In this document: positions 1 to 6,941 of the stretch, piece by piece
How the letters are laid out: every line of letters starts with the position of its first letter
Position numbering within the stretch: the stretch's first letter is position 1
Assembly: GCA_023392575.1 (NCBI GenBank)
Contig: JAEVYV010000051.1
Span: forward strand, 1-11,111
Length of the DNA: 11,111 nucleotides
From: Bacteroidota bacterium
GTDB taxonomy: Bacteria > Bacteroidota > Bacteroidia > Chitinophagales > Chitinophagaceae
Direction: 5' to 3'
Translations under genes and position numbers: made by a program
Notes under the pieces: model-generated
What the model was told of the DNA's origin: nothing
Databases searched by the model: none
Seen by the model: the letters and a program-made list of their open reading frames with translations, nothing else

Positions 1-639
1 CTTAAACCCACTTTCGGTGTCCAGTGAAAACGCCACGCCGCTGGCGCCCAAATCGCTGCGCACCATTTTTTGAATGCACACCGAAAGGCCCACGGCAAAA
101 TGATCGAACCGAAAGGTCTCCCGGTACGATACCGCCCTGTCGGTAAACAGCGAGGCAAAGCAATTGCGTACCGCGTCCATCAACGCGGCCGGTCCGCGAA
201 CGTTCAGGTAGGTTTCCTGCTGGCCGGCAAAAGAGGCATCGGGTAAATCTTCGGCGGTGGCGGAAGAACGCACAGCCACATCGGTGCTTTCCTGTCCATA
301 GGTTTGGGAGAGGGTATAGTAGCCGTCAATGATCTGTTGCGAAAGCGCAGCGGGAAAACGTCCGTTGCGAATGGCGCTGCGGATTTGCAGCCCCGCCCTT
401 CTGAGCGATTCCACGGAGCTGTAATCAATGGCTTTTACCAGTTCGCGGATCTTTTCTTCGAGGTGGTTGTGTTGAATGAATTCTTCATAAGCCTTTACGG
501 TAATCACAAATCCGCCGGGGATGTTGACGCCCAGGCGGGTAAGGTTTTGGAGCATTTCTCCAAGGGAAGCGTTCTTGCCTCCGACCAGGTCAATATCCTT
601 CATACCCACCTGGTTCAGTTGAACAATCATGGTTTGCAT
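1..639 (-). CDS. ppsA: Phosphoenolpyruvate synthase, N-terminal part (runs off the window edge)
   Basis: This is the first 213 residues of PEP synthase, which converts pyruvate, ATP and water to phosphoenolpyruvate, AMP and phosphate in gluconeogenesis. The visible part is the nucleotide-binding PPDK_N domain. It has LVGGKNASLGEM at residues 18-29 (Lys22 is the expected ATP contact), PGGF at 41-44, the signature VRSSATAEDLPDASFAGQQE at 123-142 with Arg124, and GVAFSLDTESG near the end. From memory it aligns without gaps of note to the start of E. coli PpsA, a protein of about 790 residues. The phosphohistidine and PEP/pyruvate domains therefore lie outside the window. ATG at 639 was chosen as the start; Met4 (630) is an in-frame alternative, and neither has a Shine-Dalgarno site. 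No frameshift is seen. The family is very sure; the exact start is less so. Confidence 0.95.
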   Translation of the reverse strand, partial: MQTMIVQLNQVGMKDIDLVGGKNASLGEMLQNLTRLGVNIPGGFVITVKAYEEFIQHNHLEEKIRELVKAIDYSSVESLRRAGLQIRSAIRNGRFPAALSQQIIDGYYTLSQTYGQESTDVAVRSSATAEDLPDASFAGQQETYLNVRGPAALMDAVRNCFASLFTDRAVSYRETFRFDHFAVGLSVCIQKMVRSDLGASGVAFSLDTESGFK

Positions 640-715
640 AGCAATCGTTTAAAAATGAAGGCTGCCGGTGAACAGCAAAAGATAACCTGGTGGCTTAGAA
701 AGAAAGATGCAGGAA

Positions 716-805
716 TTAGCGGGGGTTGGCCGCAAGGGTCATCATGAGGTACACGTAGGCGGTACGCTCATCGTTAAAATATTTGGTAGGAAAATCGGGT
801 CGCAT
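716..805 (-). CDS. Possible 29-residue small protein upstream of ppsA
   Basis: This short ORF lies on the same strand as ppsA and ends 76 bases before its start. It encodes 29 residues, beginning MRPDFPTKYFNDERTAYVYL and ending ANPR. The composition is balanced (charged N-terminal half, hydrophobic YVYLMM patch) and the codons resemble those of neighbouring genes, unlike the low-complexity translations of true spacer DNA. No family is recognised. It has no membrane segment long enough to span and no clear ribosome binding site. It could be a small protein, a leader peptide for ppsA, the remnant of a larger gene, or chance. Conservation in relatives would decide. Confidence 0.3.
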   Translation of the reverse strand: MRPDFPTKYFNDERTAYVYLMMTLAANPR

Positions 806-989
806 GGTTGCTGCAAATTAGCGAAGATCTGTATTCATTGTTTTGTTTTTGTATGTAGTACACAACCCGTGACGCAGCTCATCTGCAAACCAGAAAGGGC
901 CAAACGAACAAGCAGCAAAACGCAACAACAAACCGAACCGTTGTGGCTGCGGGGCTTAAAATTTTCTGGATGGTTGTTGCATCCCGGCT
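806..989. other. Spacer without recognised features
   Basis: This is the spacer between the 71-residue protein gene and the small ORF, both on the minus strand. No TAnnTTTG promoter box is seen on either strand, nor a hairpin with a T-run. An 8-base inverted pair (GCAACAAC/GTTGTTGC) with a loop of more than 40 bases is too weak to call. Confidence 0.4.
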
Positions 990-1205
990 TTAAAGAATGG
1001 ACTCGTTCTGCTGGTCGTTGCGTTCGGAAACGCCGGGCGGAAGGCCGGTGTTTTCCAGGCTATCGGGGTCGGGCTCGGCATCGGGACGGGAATGCACGGG
1101 CTGCGGGGCCGGTTTCTCATTAAAGGCGCTCCCCGTTTTGTGGGACCGATTGCCCTGTGGCTTTTCTTGTTTCTCGTTCGGATTGCTTTTCTCTCGTCTG
1201 GCCAT
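990..1205 (-). CDS. Small hydrophilic hypothetical protein, 71 residues
   Basis: The protein is 71 residues, starting MARREKSNPNEKQEKPQGNR. It is rich in Asn, Gln, Glu, Pro and Lys, has no hydrophobic segment and no signal peptide, and is probably intrinsically disordered and cytosolic. Two other frames are open over the same stretch. This frame is preferred because its MARR-type start and polar composition resemble small unannotated Bacteroidota proteins, while the overlapping frames give Arg/Pro- or Phe/Cys-rich translations. An in-frame ATG at 1229 would add eight residues (MLSFNQFV), but the start at 1205 fits better. A TAnnTTTG match on the minus strand at 1291-1298 could drive it. No function can be assigned. 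Confidence 0.5.
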   Translation of the reverse strand: MARREKSNPNEKQEKPQGNRSHKTGSAFNEKPAPQPVHSRPDAEPDPDSLENTGLPPGVSERNDQQNESIL

Positions 1206-1290
1206 AACGAATTGATTAAAGGATAACAAAAGAGAAGGAACAAGGCCTGTACCAGAAACTGCCTGTGCTGCGCGGAGGTTTATGCTTCAC

Positions 1291-1298
1291 CAAAGTTA
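1291..1298 (-). promoter_or_regulatory. Candidate Bacteroidota -7 box for the 71-residue gene
   Basis: On the minus strand these bases read TAACTTTG, a full match to the Bacteroidota -7 consensus TAnnTTTG, about 85 bases before the gene start at 1205. A TTTG at 1316-1313 could be the -33 element, but the 14-base spacer is shorter than usual. The TTTG is itself part of a second full match (TAAGTTTG, 1313-1320). Confidence 0.35.
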
Positions 1299-1346
1299 GC
1301 GCATTGCCTTTTCAAACTTATTCCGCCAACAATATCATTTTTCTTT

Positions 1347-1354
1347 TAGGTTTG
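1347..1354 (+). promoter_or_regulatory. Candidate Bacteroidota -7 box for the SDR gene
   Basis: The plus strand reads TAGGTTTG, a full match to TAnnTTTG. Transcription would start near 1360, giving a leader of about 15 bases before the ATG at 1376. This supports that start over the upstream in-frame ATG at 1265, which would lie ahead of the transcript. No convincing -33 TTTG is seen at the usual spacing. Confidence 0.4.
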
Positions 1355-1375
1355 CGCAAACGAACACCGTTATAT

Positions 1376-2185
1376 ATGACAGGATATTTTACCAATAAAG
1401 TAGTAGCGGTTACCGGCGGTACCGATGGAATAGGTAAGGCATTGGTTGATTTTTTACTTTCACAGGGCGCTAAAGTGGCCACTTGCGGCCGTCATCACGA
1501 TAAATTGTACAGTCTGCAATCCGAGTATCCCTCTTATCCTTTGCACACCGTGGTGGCCGATGTGAGCAATGAAAATGATTGCCGTCATTTTATAGAATCC
1601 ACGATAAAGGTTTTTGGAGGAATTGATGTGTTGATCAATAATGCCGGCATCTCCATGAGGGCTTTGCTGAAGGAAACCTCCATTGAGGTGATCCGGAAAG
1701 TAATGGAGATCAATTTTTTTGGAACGGTTTACTGCACCAAGTATGCGTTAAACTCCCTTATAGAAAGAAAGGGCACCATTGTCGGCGTTTCCTCCATTGC
1801 CGGCTATCGGGGCCTGCCGGGCCGCAGTGGTTACTCGGCCTCCAAATTTGCCTTGCAGGGCTGGCTGGAAGCCATTAGAACCGAGTTGATGGATGAAGGG
1901 GTACACGTGATGTGGGTTTGCCCGGGCTTTACAGCCTCCAACATCCGGAATGCGGCGTTAAACAAAGAAGGCGCTGCACAGGGCGAAACGCCACTGGACG
2001 AAAGCAAACTCATGACGGCCGAAGAATGTGCCCGCCATATTTTACACGCCGTGGAACACAAAAAACGAACCCTGGTGCTCACCTTCAACGGAAAAAGAAC
2101 GGTTTTCATGAACAAGTTCTTCCCCGGCCTGGCGGACAAACTGGTAAAAAACTTTTTCTTCAAAAAAGGCAGACTGGTTAAATAA
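1376..2185 (+). CDS. SDR-family NAD(P)-dependent oxidoreductase
   Basis: This is a classical short-chain dehydrogenase/reductase of 269 residues, a typical length, and probably cytosolic. Visible motifs: the Rossmann glycine motif TGGTDGIG (13-20), Arg39 after the second strand (suggesting NADPH), D62 in ADVS, NNAG (88-91), the structural Asn113, catalytic Ser140, Tyr153 and Lys157 in YSASK, and PGFTASNI (183-190). The Lys-rich C-terminus (near FFKKGRLVK) follows a hydrophobic stretch and may associate with membrane. The frame is open back to ATG 1265, but those 37 extra residues lie before both the glycine motif and the candidate promoter at 1347, so 1376 is taken. Overall it resembles DltE/DHRS7-like SDRs acting on lipophilic ketones or alcohols. 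The substrate cannot be read from sequence, and the neighbours suggest no pathway. Confidence 0.93.
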   Translation: MTGYFTNKVVAVTGGTDGIGKALVDFLLSQGAKVATCGRHHDKLYSLQSEYPSYPLHTVVADVSNENDCRHFIESTIKVFGGIDVLINNAGISMRALLKETSIEVIRKVMEINFFGTVYCTKYALNSLIERKGTIVGVSSIAGYRGLPGRSGYSASKFALQGWLEAIRTELMDEGVHVMWVCPGFTASNIRNAALNKEGAAQGETPLDESKLMTAEECARHILHAVEHKKRTLVLTFNGKRTVFMNKFFPGLADKLVKNFFFKKGRLVK

Positions 2186-2189
2186 ATAA

Positions 2190-2303
2190 AAAAATGAAAA
2201 ATGTAACCTCTAAAACTGCTTCAAAGCAAACAAAACGATCAGATTGCATTTTTATCTGTAACCAATCCACATTCTACATTTTTCATTTTTAATTTTACAT
2301 TTT
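2190..2303. repeat. A+T-rich heptad repeat spacer with 16-bp inverted arms
   Basis: Upstream of the DUF62 gene, positions 2269-2303 are five heptads in register: ACATTCT, ACATTTT, TCATTTT, TAATTTT, ACATTTT. The opposite-strand version lies at 2190-2203 as AAAAATG twice. As a result 2190-2205 and 2275-2290 form a perfect 16-bp inverted repeat around 69 bases. The spacer holds no gene and no TAnnTTTG match. It resembles the short tandem heptanucleotide repeats seen between genes in some bacteria. Its role is unknown. Confidence 0.6.
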
Positions 2304-2312
2304 TTCGTTTTC

Positions 2313-3140
2313 ATGCCCTTAGTTACCCTCACATCTGATATTGGCGAGCAGGACTACCTGGTAGGTGCGGTGAAGGGCCGGCTATTGCGCATCAACCCCG
2401 AGTTCCGGATCATCGACATCACCCACAAGCTCTCTCCTTTTAATTATCCGCAGGCTGCCTATGTGTGCCGCAATGCCGTTAAGAATTTTCCGGAGTTCAC
2501 CTACCACATTGTTTTGGTGAATCTGTTTGAGTCGAGGCCGGAGCAACTGCTTTTTGCCTTTCACAAGGACCAGTACATTATTTGCGCCGACAACGGGCTG
2601 CTGGGAATGATCCTGGAAGACAAACCGGAAATGGTGATCGGCGTGCCCCTGGAAAAAACAGCCATCAAGAACACACTGTATTGCATCGATGTTGCCGCCC
2701 GGGTCTTCACCCAGTTAATGAACGGCGAGCCCATTCAACACATCGGCATTCCGGATTCCACTTATTTAGAAAAACATCCCCTGCGGCCCACCACCGGTGA
2801 AAACTGGATTGAAGGGCAGATCATTTTTATTGACAACTTCGAGAACGTGATCGTCAACATCACCCAGGAGCAGTTTGAAGAGCAGCGCAAAGGCCGACGC
2901 TTTAAGATTGTATTTAAGCGGGACGAAGTGATCGAACGCATCAGCGGTTCCTACGCCGATGTGCCGCAGGGCGAAAAGCTGGTGCTTTTTAACAGTGCCG
3001 GCTATATGGAAATCGCCATCAACAAAGGCAATGCCGCCGGCTTGTTTGGCTTAAAGGGCTATAACGAAGGCAGCCAGCAAATGACGGGCATCATACAAAA
3101 CCGTTTGTTCTATCAAACGGTAAGGGTATTTTTTGAATGA
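2313..3140 (+). CDS. DUF62 / SAM hydroxide adenosyltransferase-like protein
   Basis: This is a 275-residue member of the DUF62 family (S-adenosylmethionine hydrolase, related to SAM-dependent chlorinase and fluorinase). Characterised members split SAM to adenosine and methionine with hydroxide. Visible landmarks: TSDIGEQDYLVGAVKG (7-22), IIDITHKLSPF (33-43), AAYVCRNAVKNFP (48-60), CADNGLLGMI (91-100), then the C-terminal beta domain with FIDNFENVIVNI (172-183) and LFNSAGYMEIAINKGNAAG (225-243). Length is normal. The usual VVDPGVGT..R segment, which supplies the Asp and Arg of the proposed Asp-Arg-His triad, reads VLVNLFESRPEQ at 67-78, with Asn70 in place of Asp. Bacteroidota homologues I recall also diverge here, so activity may differ. 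The start follows directly from the heptad repeat; no Shine-Dalgarno site is present. Confidence 0.88.
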   Translation: MPLVTLTSDIGEQDYLVGAVKGRLLRINPEFRIIDITHKLSPFNYPQAAYVCRNAVKNFPEFTYHIVLVNLFESRPEQLLFAFHKDQYIICADNGLLGMILEDKPEMVIGVPLEKTAIKNTLYCIDVAARVFTQLMNGEPIQHIGIPDSTYLEKHPLRPTTGENWIEGQIIFIDNFENVIVNITQEQFEEQRKGRRFKIVFKRDEVIERISGSYADVPQGEKLVLFNSAGYMEIAINKGNAAGLFGLKGYNEGSQQMTGIIQNRLFYQTVRVFFE

Positions 3141-3154
3141 TCATCCATGGACAG

Positions 3155-3185
3155 GTTGTAGTTTAAAGTTTATGGTTTGTAGTTC
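3155..3185 (+). repeat. Short GTTTNNN heptad repeat
   Basis: Fifteen bases after the DUF62 stop codon there are GTTGTA, GTTTAAA, GTTTATG, GTTTGTA and GTTC in a row, a decayed tandem heptad with constant GTTT. The unit differs from the one upstream of the same gene (NNATTTT), but period and base composition are alike. Confidence 0.5.
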
Positions 3186-3416
3186 TTTAGATGATTATTC
3201 ATTTCTGCATTCGTATAATTCCTTTTTTGTTTGTTGTTTTTTTGCTACCTGCTTTTTTATTACCATCATCGTCCTTTACGCTACGTCCGACTAGCAGCGC
3301 AACAGAAGCTCAATAGTATGAATGGAGCCCAAAACAAAACACTCTCAACAAAACCACAAACAATAACCTCTTTTAACCTTTTTCTTGTGGTTTTCCGTTT
3401 AATTTAGCTGCTTCCC

Positions 3417-3424
3417 TATTTTTG
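3417..3424 (+). promoter_or_regulatory. Candidate Bacteroidota -7 box for the DUF2723 gene
   Basis: TATTTTTG matches TAnnTTTG fully and lies 59 bases before the ATG at 3484, implying a leader of about 50 bases. No -33 TTTG is found at the normal distance; the nearest TTG (3385) is about 10 bases too far upstream. Confidence 0.4.
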
Positions 3425-3483
3425 CACGTCCTGCATTTGGTTGTGCTGAATAGTAGGATATAAACAAAAGACCAACTCTACGT

Positions 3484-6400
3484 ATGAAGTTTAGAAAAGT
3501 CAATAACATTACCGGCTGGGTAGTGTTTGCCATCGCCTCCCTCACCTATATCTTAACAGCAGAGAAATCAGGAAGCCTTTGGGATTGCGGTGAGTTTGTT
3601 TCGGCTTGTTACAAAGTACAAATGCCCCACCCGCCGGGTGCGCCTTTGTTTGTCTTGCTGGGCCGCTTCTTCATTATTTTATTTGGCGACAACCCGGCTA
3701 CGGCTGCCAAAGCAGTGAACATTATGAACGCATTGGCCAGCGGCGCCACCATTTTATTTCTTTTCTGGACCGTTACGCATTTTGCCCGCAAACTGATGGT
3801 GGGTTTTCGCCAGGAGCCCAACGGCCCGCAGGTGTACACCATTATGGGCGCCGGCATTGTAGGCGCACTGGCTTATACCTTTACCGATTCGTTTTGGTAC
3901 AGTGCTGTGGAAGGCGAGGTATATGCATTGTCTTCCCTGTTTACCGCCCTGGCCTTCTGGGCCGTGCTGAAATGGGAACGGGCCGATGATGCCGCCGGCA
4001 GCGACCGGACCTTGCGCAATAGAGCCGACCGGTGGATTGTTTTTCTGTTCTTCACTTTGGGTTTGTCTATCGGCATTCACCTGCTGGGATTATTGGTGAT
4101 TCCGGCAGCGGTGATGATTTATTATTACAAGCGCTACAACTATACCCGCAACGGAGCCATCTGGGCTTTTTTGCTAAGCTGTATTATTGTAGGAGTTGTA
4201 CAAGTGGTGGTTATTCAATGGACTGTACGACTGGCCGGCAAATTTGACATCTTCTTTGTCAACTCTTTTAACCTGCCGTTCTTTTCGGGTTTTATTTTCT
4301 TTTTTGTCTTAATCGCCTTTTTCATTTGGCTGGGACTGCGTTATGCCAACAGAAAAGGCTATTCGTTCCTGCGCCTGGGCTTGTGGTGTTTTTCCTTCAT
4401 GATGCTAGGCTATTCAACCTACATCACCACCATGGAGCGTTCCAACGCCAACCCGTCCATTGACATGAACAATGTAGACAACCCCATGAACCTGGTATAC
4501 TACTTGGGACGTGAACAATACGGATCGCAACCGATTTTATTTGGCCCGCATTTTCTGGCGCAGCCCATAGGCATTAAAGACGGGAAAATGCGCTATGCCA
4601 AAGACGACAGCACTAAAAAATATGTTGAAATTGGACGTGAACGGGAACCCGAGTATGAATCAAAAGATATCGAGATCTTTCCGCGGGTTTGGGACGGAAG
4701 CAACGAACAAGGCCATGCCGATTACTATATGTCCTGGCTGGCCCTTCCCGTGATTCCGGCCAAAACGCTCAGCATTGTTACCGGTGTGGGCGAAGGCATG
4801 ATCCAAACGCAGGACCAAACGGGCAAACCCGACACCTACCAGGTTCCGGACAATTTTGCCCTAAGGGTGCAGCGGGGACAGGTGGTACAGGCAGGCACGC
4901 CCCTGGCGGTTAAAATCCCCACGTTTGCCGATAACCTAAACTGGTTTTTCACCTACCAGATGGGCTTTATGTACTGGCGTTATTTTATGTGGAACTTTGC
5001 CGGCCGCCAAAACGACGTACAGGGCGGGGGCAATATCCGCGATGGCAACTGGATCTCGGGCATTGCACTCCTGGACAATATGCGCCTGGGCGATCAATCC
5101 AAACTCCCCGACAGCATTAAATACAACAAGGCCAGCAACAAACTGTTTTTGATTCCCTTTTTGCTGGGAATTGTGGGTTGCGTGTTTCACTTTTTCAGGG
5201 ACCGAAAAGACTGGGTGGTCACCTTCCTGCTTTTCTTCTTTACAGGCATAGCCATTGTTCTTTACCTGAACCAGCCCGGCAATCAGCCCCGCGAACGTGA
5301 TTATGCTTATGCCGGTTCCTTCTATGCCTTTGCCATTTGGATTGGATTGGCCGTGGTGGCCTTTGCCAGAATGGCAAGGGAGGTGCAGGACAAAAAAACC
5401 TTCATGAACGTGCTTACCTACGGAGGCCTGACCACCTTTATCATTCTTCTTTTGAGTGATTTAAACCACATGAATGGTGGAGCGGTGGTTGCGTCTGTAT
5501 TCAGTGCCGTTTTGTTTGCGGTCCTCACCGCAGGCATCACCTATATTGTTCGGGCAGCCGGCAAAACCAATTTAAAAACAGCCGCCCTGGCTGCTACGGT
5601 TTTCTGTTTGCCCGCGCCGCTGATCATGGCCTCGCAGGAATGGAACGACCATGACCGGAGCCAGAAAACGCTGGCCCCCGACCTGGCCAAAGATTATTTG
5701 AACAGCTGTCCGCCCAACGCCATCCTGTTCACTTTTGGGGATAACGATACCTACCCGTTGTGGTATGCCCAGGAGGTGGAAGGCGTTCGCCCGGACATCC
5801 GTATCTTAAATACCAGTTTGCTGGGTATTGACTGGTACGTAAACCAGTTGCGTTACAAGGTAAACCAAAGCGCTCCGATCGATGTGATCTGGTCGGCCGA
5901 TCAGATCCGGGGCGTGCCTTATATTACGTTCCAACCCAGCGGCGATCAAAACCGGTATTACGACCTGTACGATGTGATGAAAAACGTGGTTGGCCGTCAA
6001 AGCCCGATTTCCAGCTTCCCGGTTAAGAAATTCACCGTTCCAGTTGATCCCGTTGCTGTGAAAGAAATGGGCATTGCCAACGCAGCCGATTCGGTTCCCA
6101 ACCAGATCCAATTGGAAATTCCCGAAGGCAAAAGCTACCTGTCCCTGGATCAGCTCACCATGTTGAACATTGTGGCGGCCAACCAGTGGAAACGCCCCAT
6201 TTGTTTTACCGCTCCGTACCAGGAAATTGGTTTTGGCCCCTACCTGCGCCAGGAAGGCATGGTGTTTCGCTTTGTACCGGTTCGCCAGCAGGGCCGTTCC
6301 ATGGATGTGAACAAAACAGATAGCTTGTTAAAAAATGTGTTCCGTTTTGGCGGGGCCAGCAAACCAGGGGTTTATTTTGATGAAGAGAACCGCAGGCACC

Positions 6401-6840
6401 TGCTCACCATCCGCCAAACCTATGCAGTGGCGGCGGCCAACCTGGCCGATCAGGGACGCAGACAGGAAGCAGTGAATTTGCTGGAAAAAGCAGAAAACGG
6501 CATTCTCCCCGAAAACCTGCCCTATGCCATGGTCAGCCGCGGCCAGTCGCACAACCAAATATCCATGATCTACCTGGAAGCTGCTTATAAAGCCGGCCAT
6601 ACGGCACTGGCAGATAAGGTAAAGGCCGCTTTAAAGAAAGACCTGACCGAACAAAAGAATTACTATAATTATCTGAGGAACGAAAAGCCGGATTACTATC
6701 CTGCTTTTGAAGGCGATGATATGGAATGTGATCAGTACCTGAGGTACCTGGACAATATGGAGAAGATGTATCATCCCCAGGATACTATAGTGACCGAAAA
6801 CCCCGTGCGGAAAGATTCCGCCGACTCTACCAGAAAATAA
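3484..6840 (+). CDS. DUF2723 (GT117-type) integral membrane glycosyltransferase with C-terminal soluble domain
   Basis: This 1118-residue protein belongs to the DUF2723 family, Bacteroidota membrane proteins of the GT-C fold related to protein O-mannosyltransferases. They are thought to move a sugar from a lipid-linked donor on the outer face of the inner membrane. After a first membrane segment (about 9-26), the external loop has SGSLWDCGEF (29-38), with the acidic Asp34/Glu37 pair typical of GT-C active sites, then a conserved MPHPPGAPLF (47-56). Many hydrophobic segments follow up to about residue 730, broken by a soluble loop at about 320-485. The C-terminal third is soluble, probably periplasmic, opening near FGDNDTYPLWYAQEVEGVRP (751-770). 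It ends in a helical, TPR-like stretch (about 970-1060). Length fits the family, and no break is seen. Upstream is a TAnnTTTG box (3417); downstream is a strong terminator, so the gene is probably its own transcript. Acceptor and sugar cannot be told from sequence. Confidence 0.9.
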   Translation: MKFRKVNNITGWVVFAIASLTYILTAEKSGSLWDCGEFVSACYKVQMPHPPGAPLFVLLGRFFIILFGDNPATAAKAVNIMNALASGATILFLFWTVTHFARKLMVGFRQEPNGPQVYTIMGAGIVGALAYTFTDSFWYSAVEGEVYALSSLFTALAFWAVLKWERADDAAGSDRTLRNRADRWIVFLFFTLGLSIGIHLLGLLVIPAAVMIYYYKRYNYTRNGAIWAFLLSCIIVGVVQVVVIQWTVRLAGKFDIFFVNSFNLPFFSGFIFFFVLIAFFIWLGLRYANRKGYSFLRLGLWCFSFMMLGYSTYITTMERSNANPSIDMNNVDNPMNLVYYLGREQYGSQPILFGPHFLAQPIGIKDGKMRYAKDDSTKKYVEIGREREPEYESKDIEIFPRVWDGSNEQGHADYYMSWLALPVIPAKTLSIVTGVGEGMIQTQDQTGKPDTYQVPDNFALRVQRGQVVQAGTPLAVKIPTFADNLNWFFTYQMGFMYWRYFMWNFAGRQNDVQGGGNIRDGNWISGIALLDNMRLGDQSKLPDSIKYNKASNKLFLIPFLLGIVGCVFHFFRDRKDWVVTFLLFFFTGIAIVLYLNQPGNQPRERDYAYAGSFYAFAIWIGLAVVAFARMAREVQDKKTFMNVLTYGGLTTFIILLLSDLNHMNGGAVVASVFSAVLFAVLTAGITYIVRAAGKTNLKTAALAATVFCLPAPLIMASQEWNDHDRSQKTLAPDLAKDYLNSCPPNAILFTFGDNDTYPLWYAQEVEGVRPDIRILNTSLLGIDWYVNQLRYKVNQSAPIDVIWSADQIRGVPYITFQPSGDQNRYYDLYDVMKNVVGRQSPISSFPVKKFTVPVDPVAVKEMGIANAADSVPNQIQLEIPEGKSYLSLDQLTMLNIVAANQWKRPICFTAPYQEIGFGPYLRQEGMVFRFVPVRQQGRSMDVNKTDSLLKNVFRFGGASKPGVYFDEENRRHLLTIRQTYAVAAANLADQGRRQEAVNLLEKAENGILPENLPYAMVSRGQSHNQISMIYLEAAYKAGHTALADKVKAALKKDLTEQKNYYNYLRNEKPDYYPAFEGDDMECDQYLRYLDNMEKMYHPQDTIVTENPVRKDSADSTRK

Positions 6841-6849
6841 CAAGGTCTT

Positions 6850-6893
6850 GTTAAACAAAAAACCCTCAGAAACGCTGAGGGTTTTTGTTTAAC
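6850..6893 (+). terminator. Rho-independent terminator after the DUF2723 gene
   Basis: The hairpin begins 10 bases after the stop codon. Its core CCCTCAG/CTGAGGG closes an AAACG loop and is followed by TTTTTGTTT. The A-run on the left pairs with the T-run on the right, and the stem extends to GTTAAAC/GTTTAAC with a single unpaired base. The A-run before the stem would let it act in both directions. Confidence 0.9.
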
Positions 6894-6941
6894 AGAGCAT
6901 AGTGCTCAAACAATGCATAATTATTGTAGCTTGTAGGTGAT

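Larger units (their letters stand above)
3141..3483. other. 343-base spacer before the DUF2723 gene
   Basis: No convincing gene lies here. From left to right the spacer holds the GTTT heptads (3155-3185), a T-rich stretch, a perfect 10-bp inverted pair (AAAACCACAA at 3350-3359, TTGTGGTTTT at 3385-3394, loop 25) and a TAnnTTTG promoter box at 3417-3424. The inverted pair lies just upstream of the promoter box, where an operator could be, but it is A+T-rich and may be chance. Confidence 0.5.

Noticed and set aside
304..747. Plus-strand open frame of 147 codons
   Set aside because: It lies antisense to ppsA, whose minus-strand translation matches PEP synthase throughout.
707..1215. Overlapping plus-strand open frames (707-1123 and 997-1215) and a second minus-strand frame (956-1243)
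   Set aside because: Their translations are rich in Arg, Cys and Pro and look like shadows. The 71-residue minus-strand frame gives the more protein-like sequence, though certainty is limited.
1265..1375. N-terminal extension of the SDR from ATG 1265
   Set aside because: The Rossmann motif already sits at residue 13 from the ATG at 1376, and a TAnnTTTG box at 1347 would place the transcript start after 1265.
3191..3316. 41-residue hydrophobic ORF in the spacer before the DUF2723 gene
   Set aside because: It comes from T-rich spacer DNA, which gives Phe/Leu/Val runs in any frame; there is no start signal and no recognisable motif.
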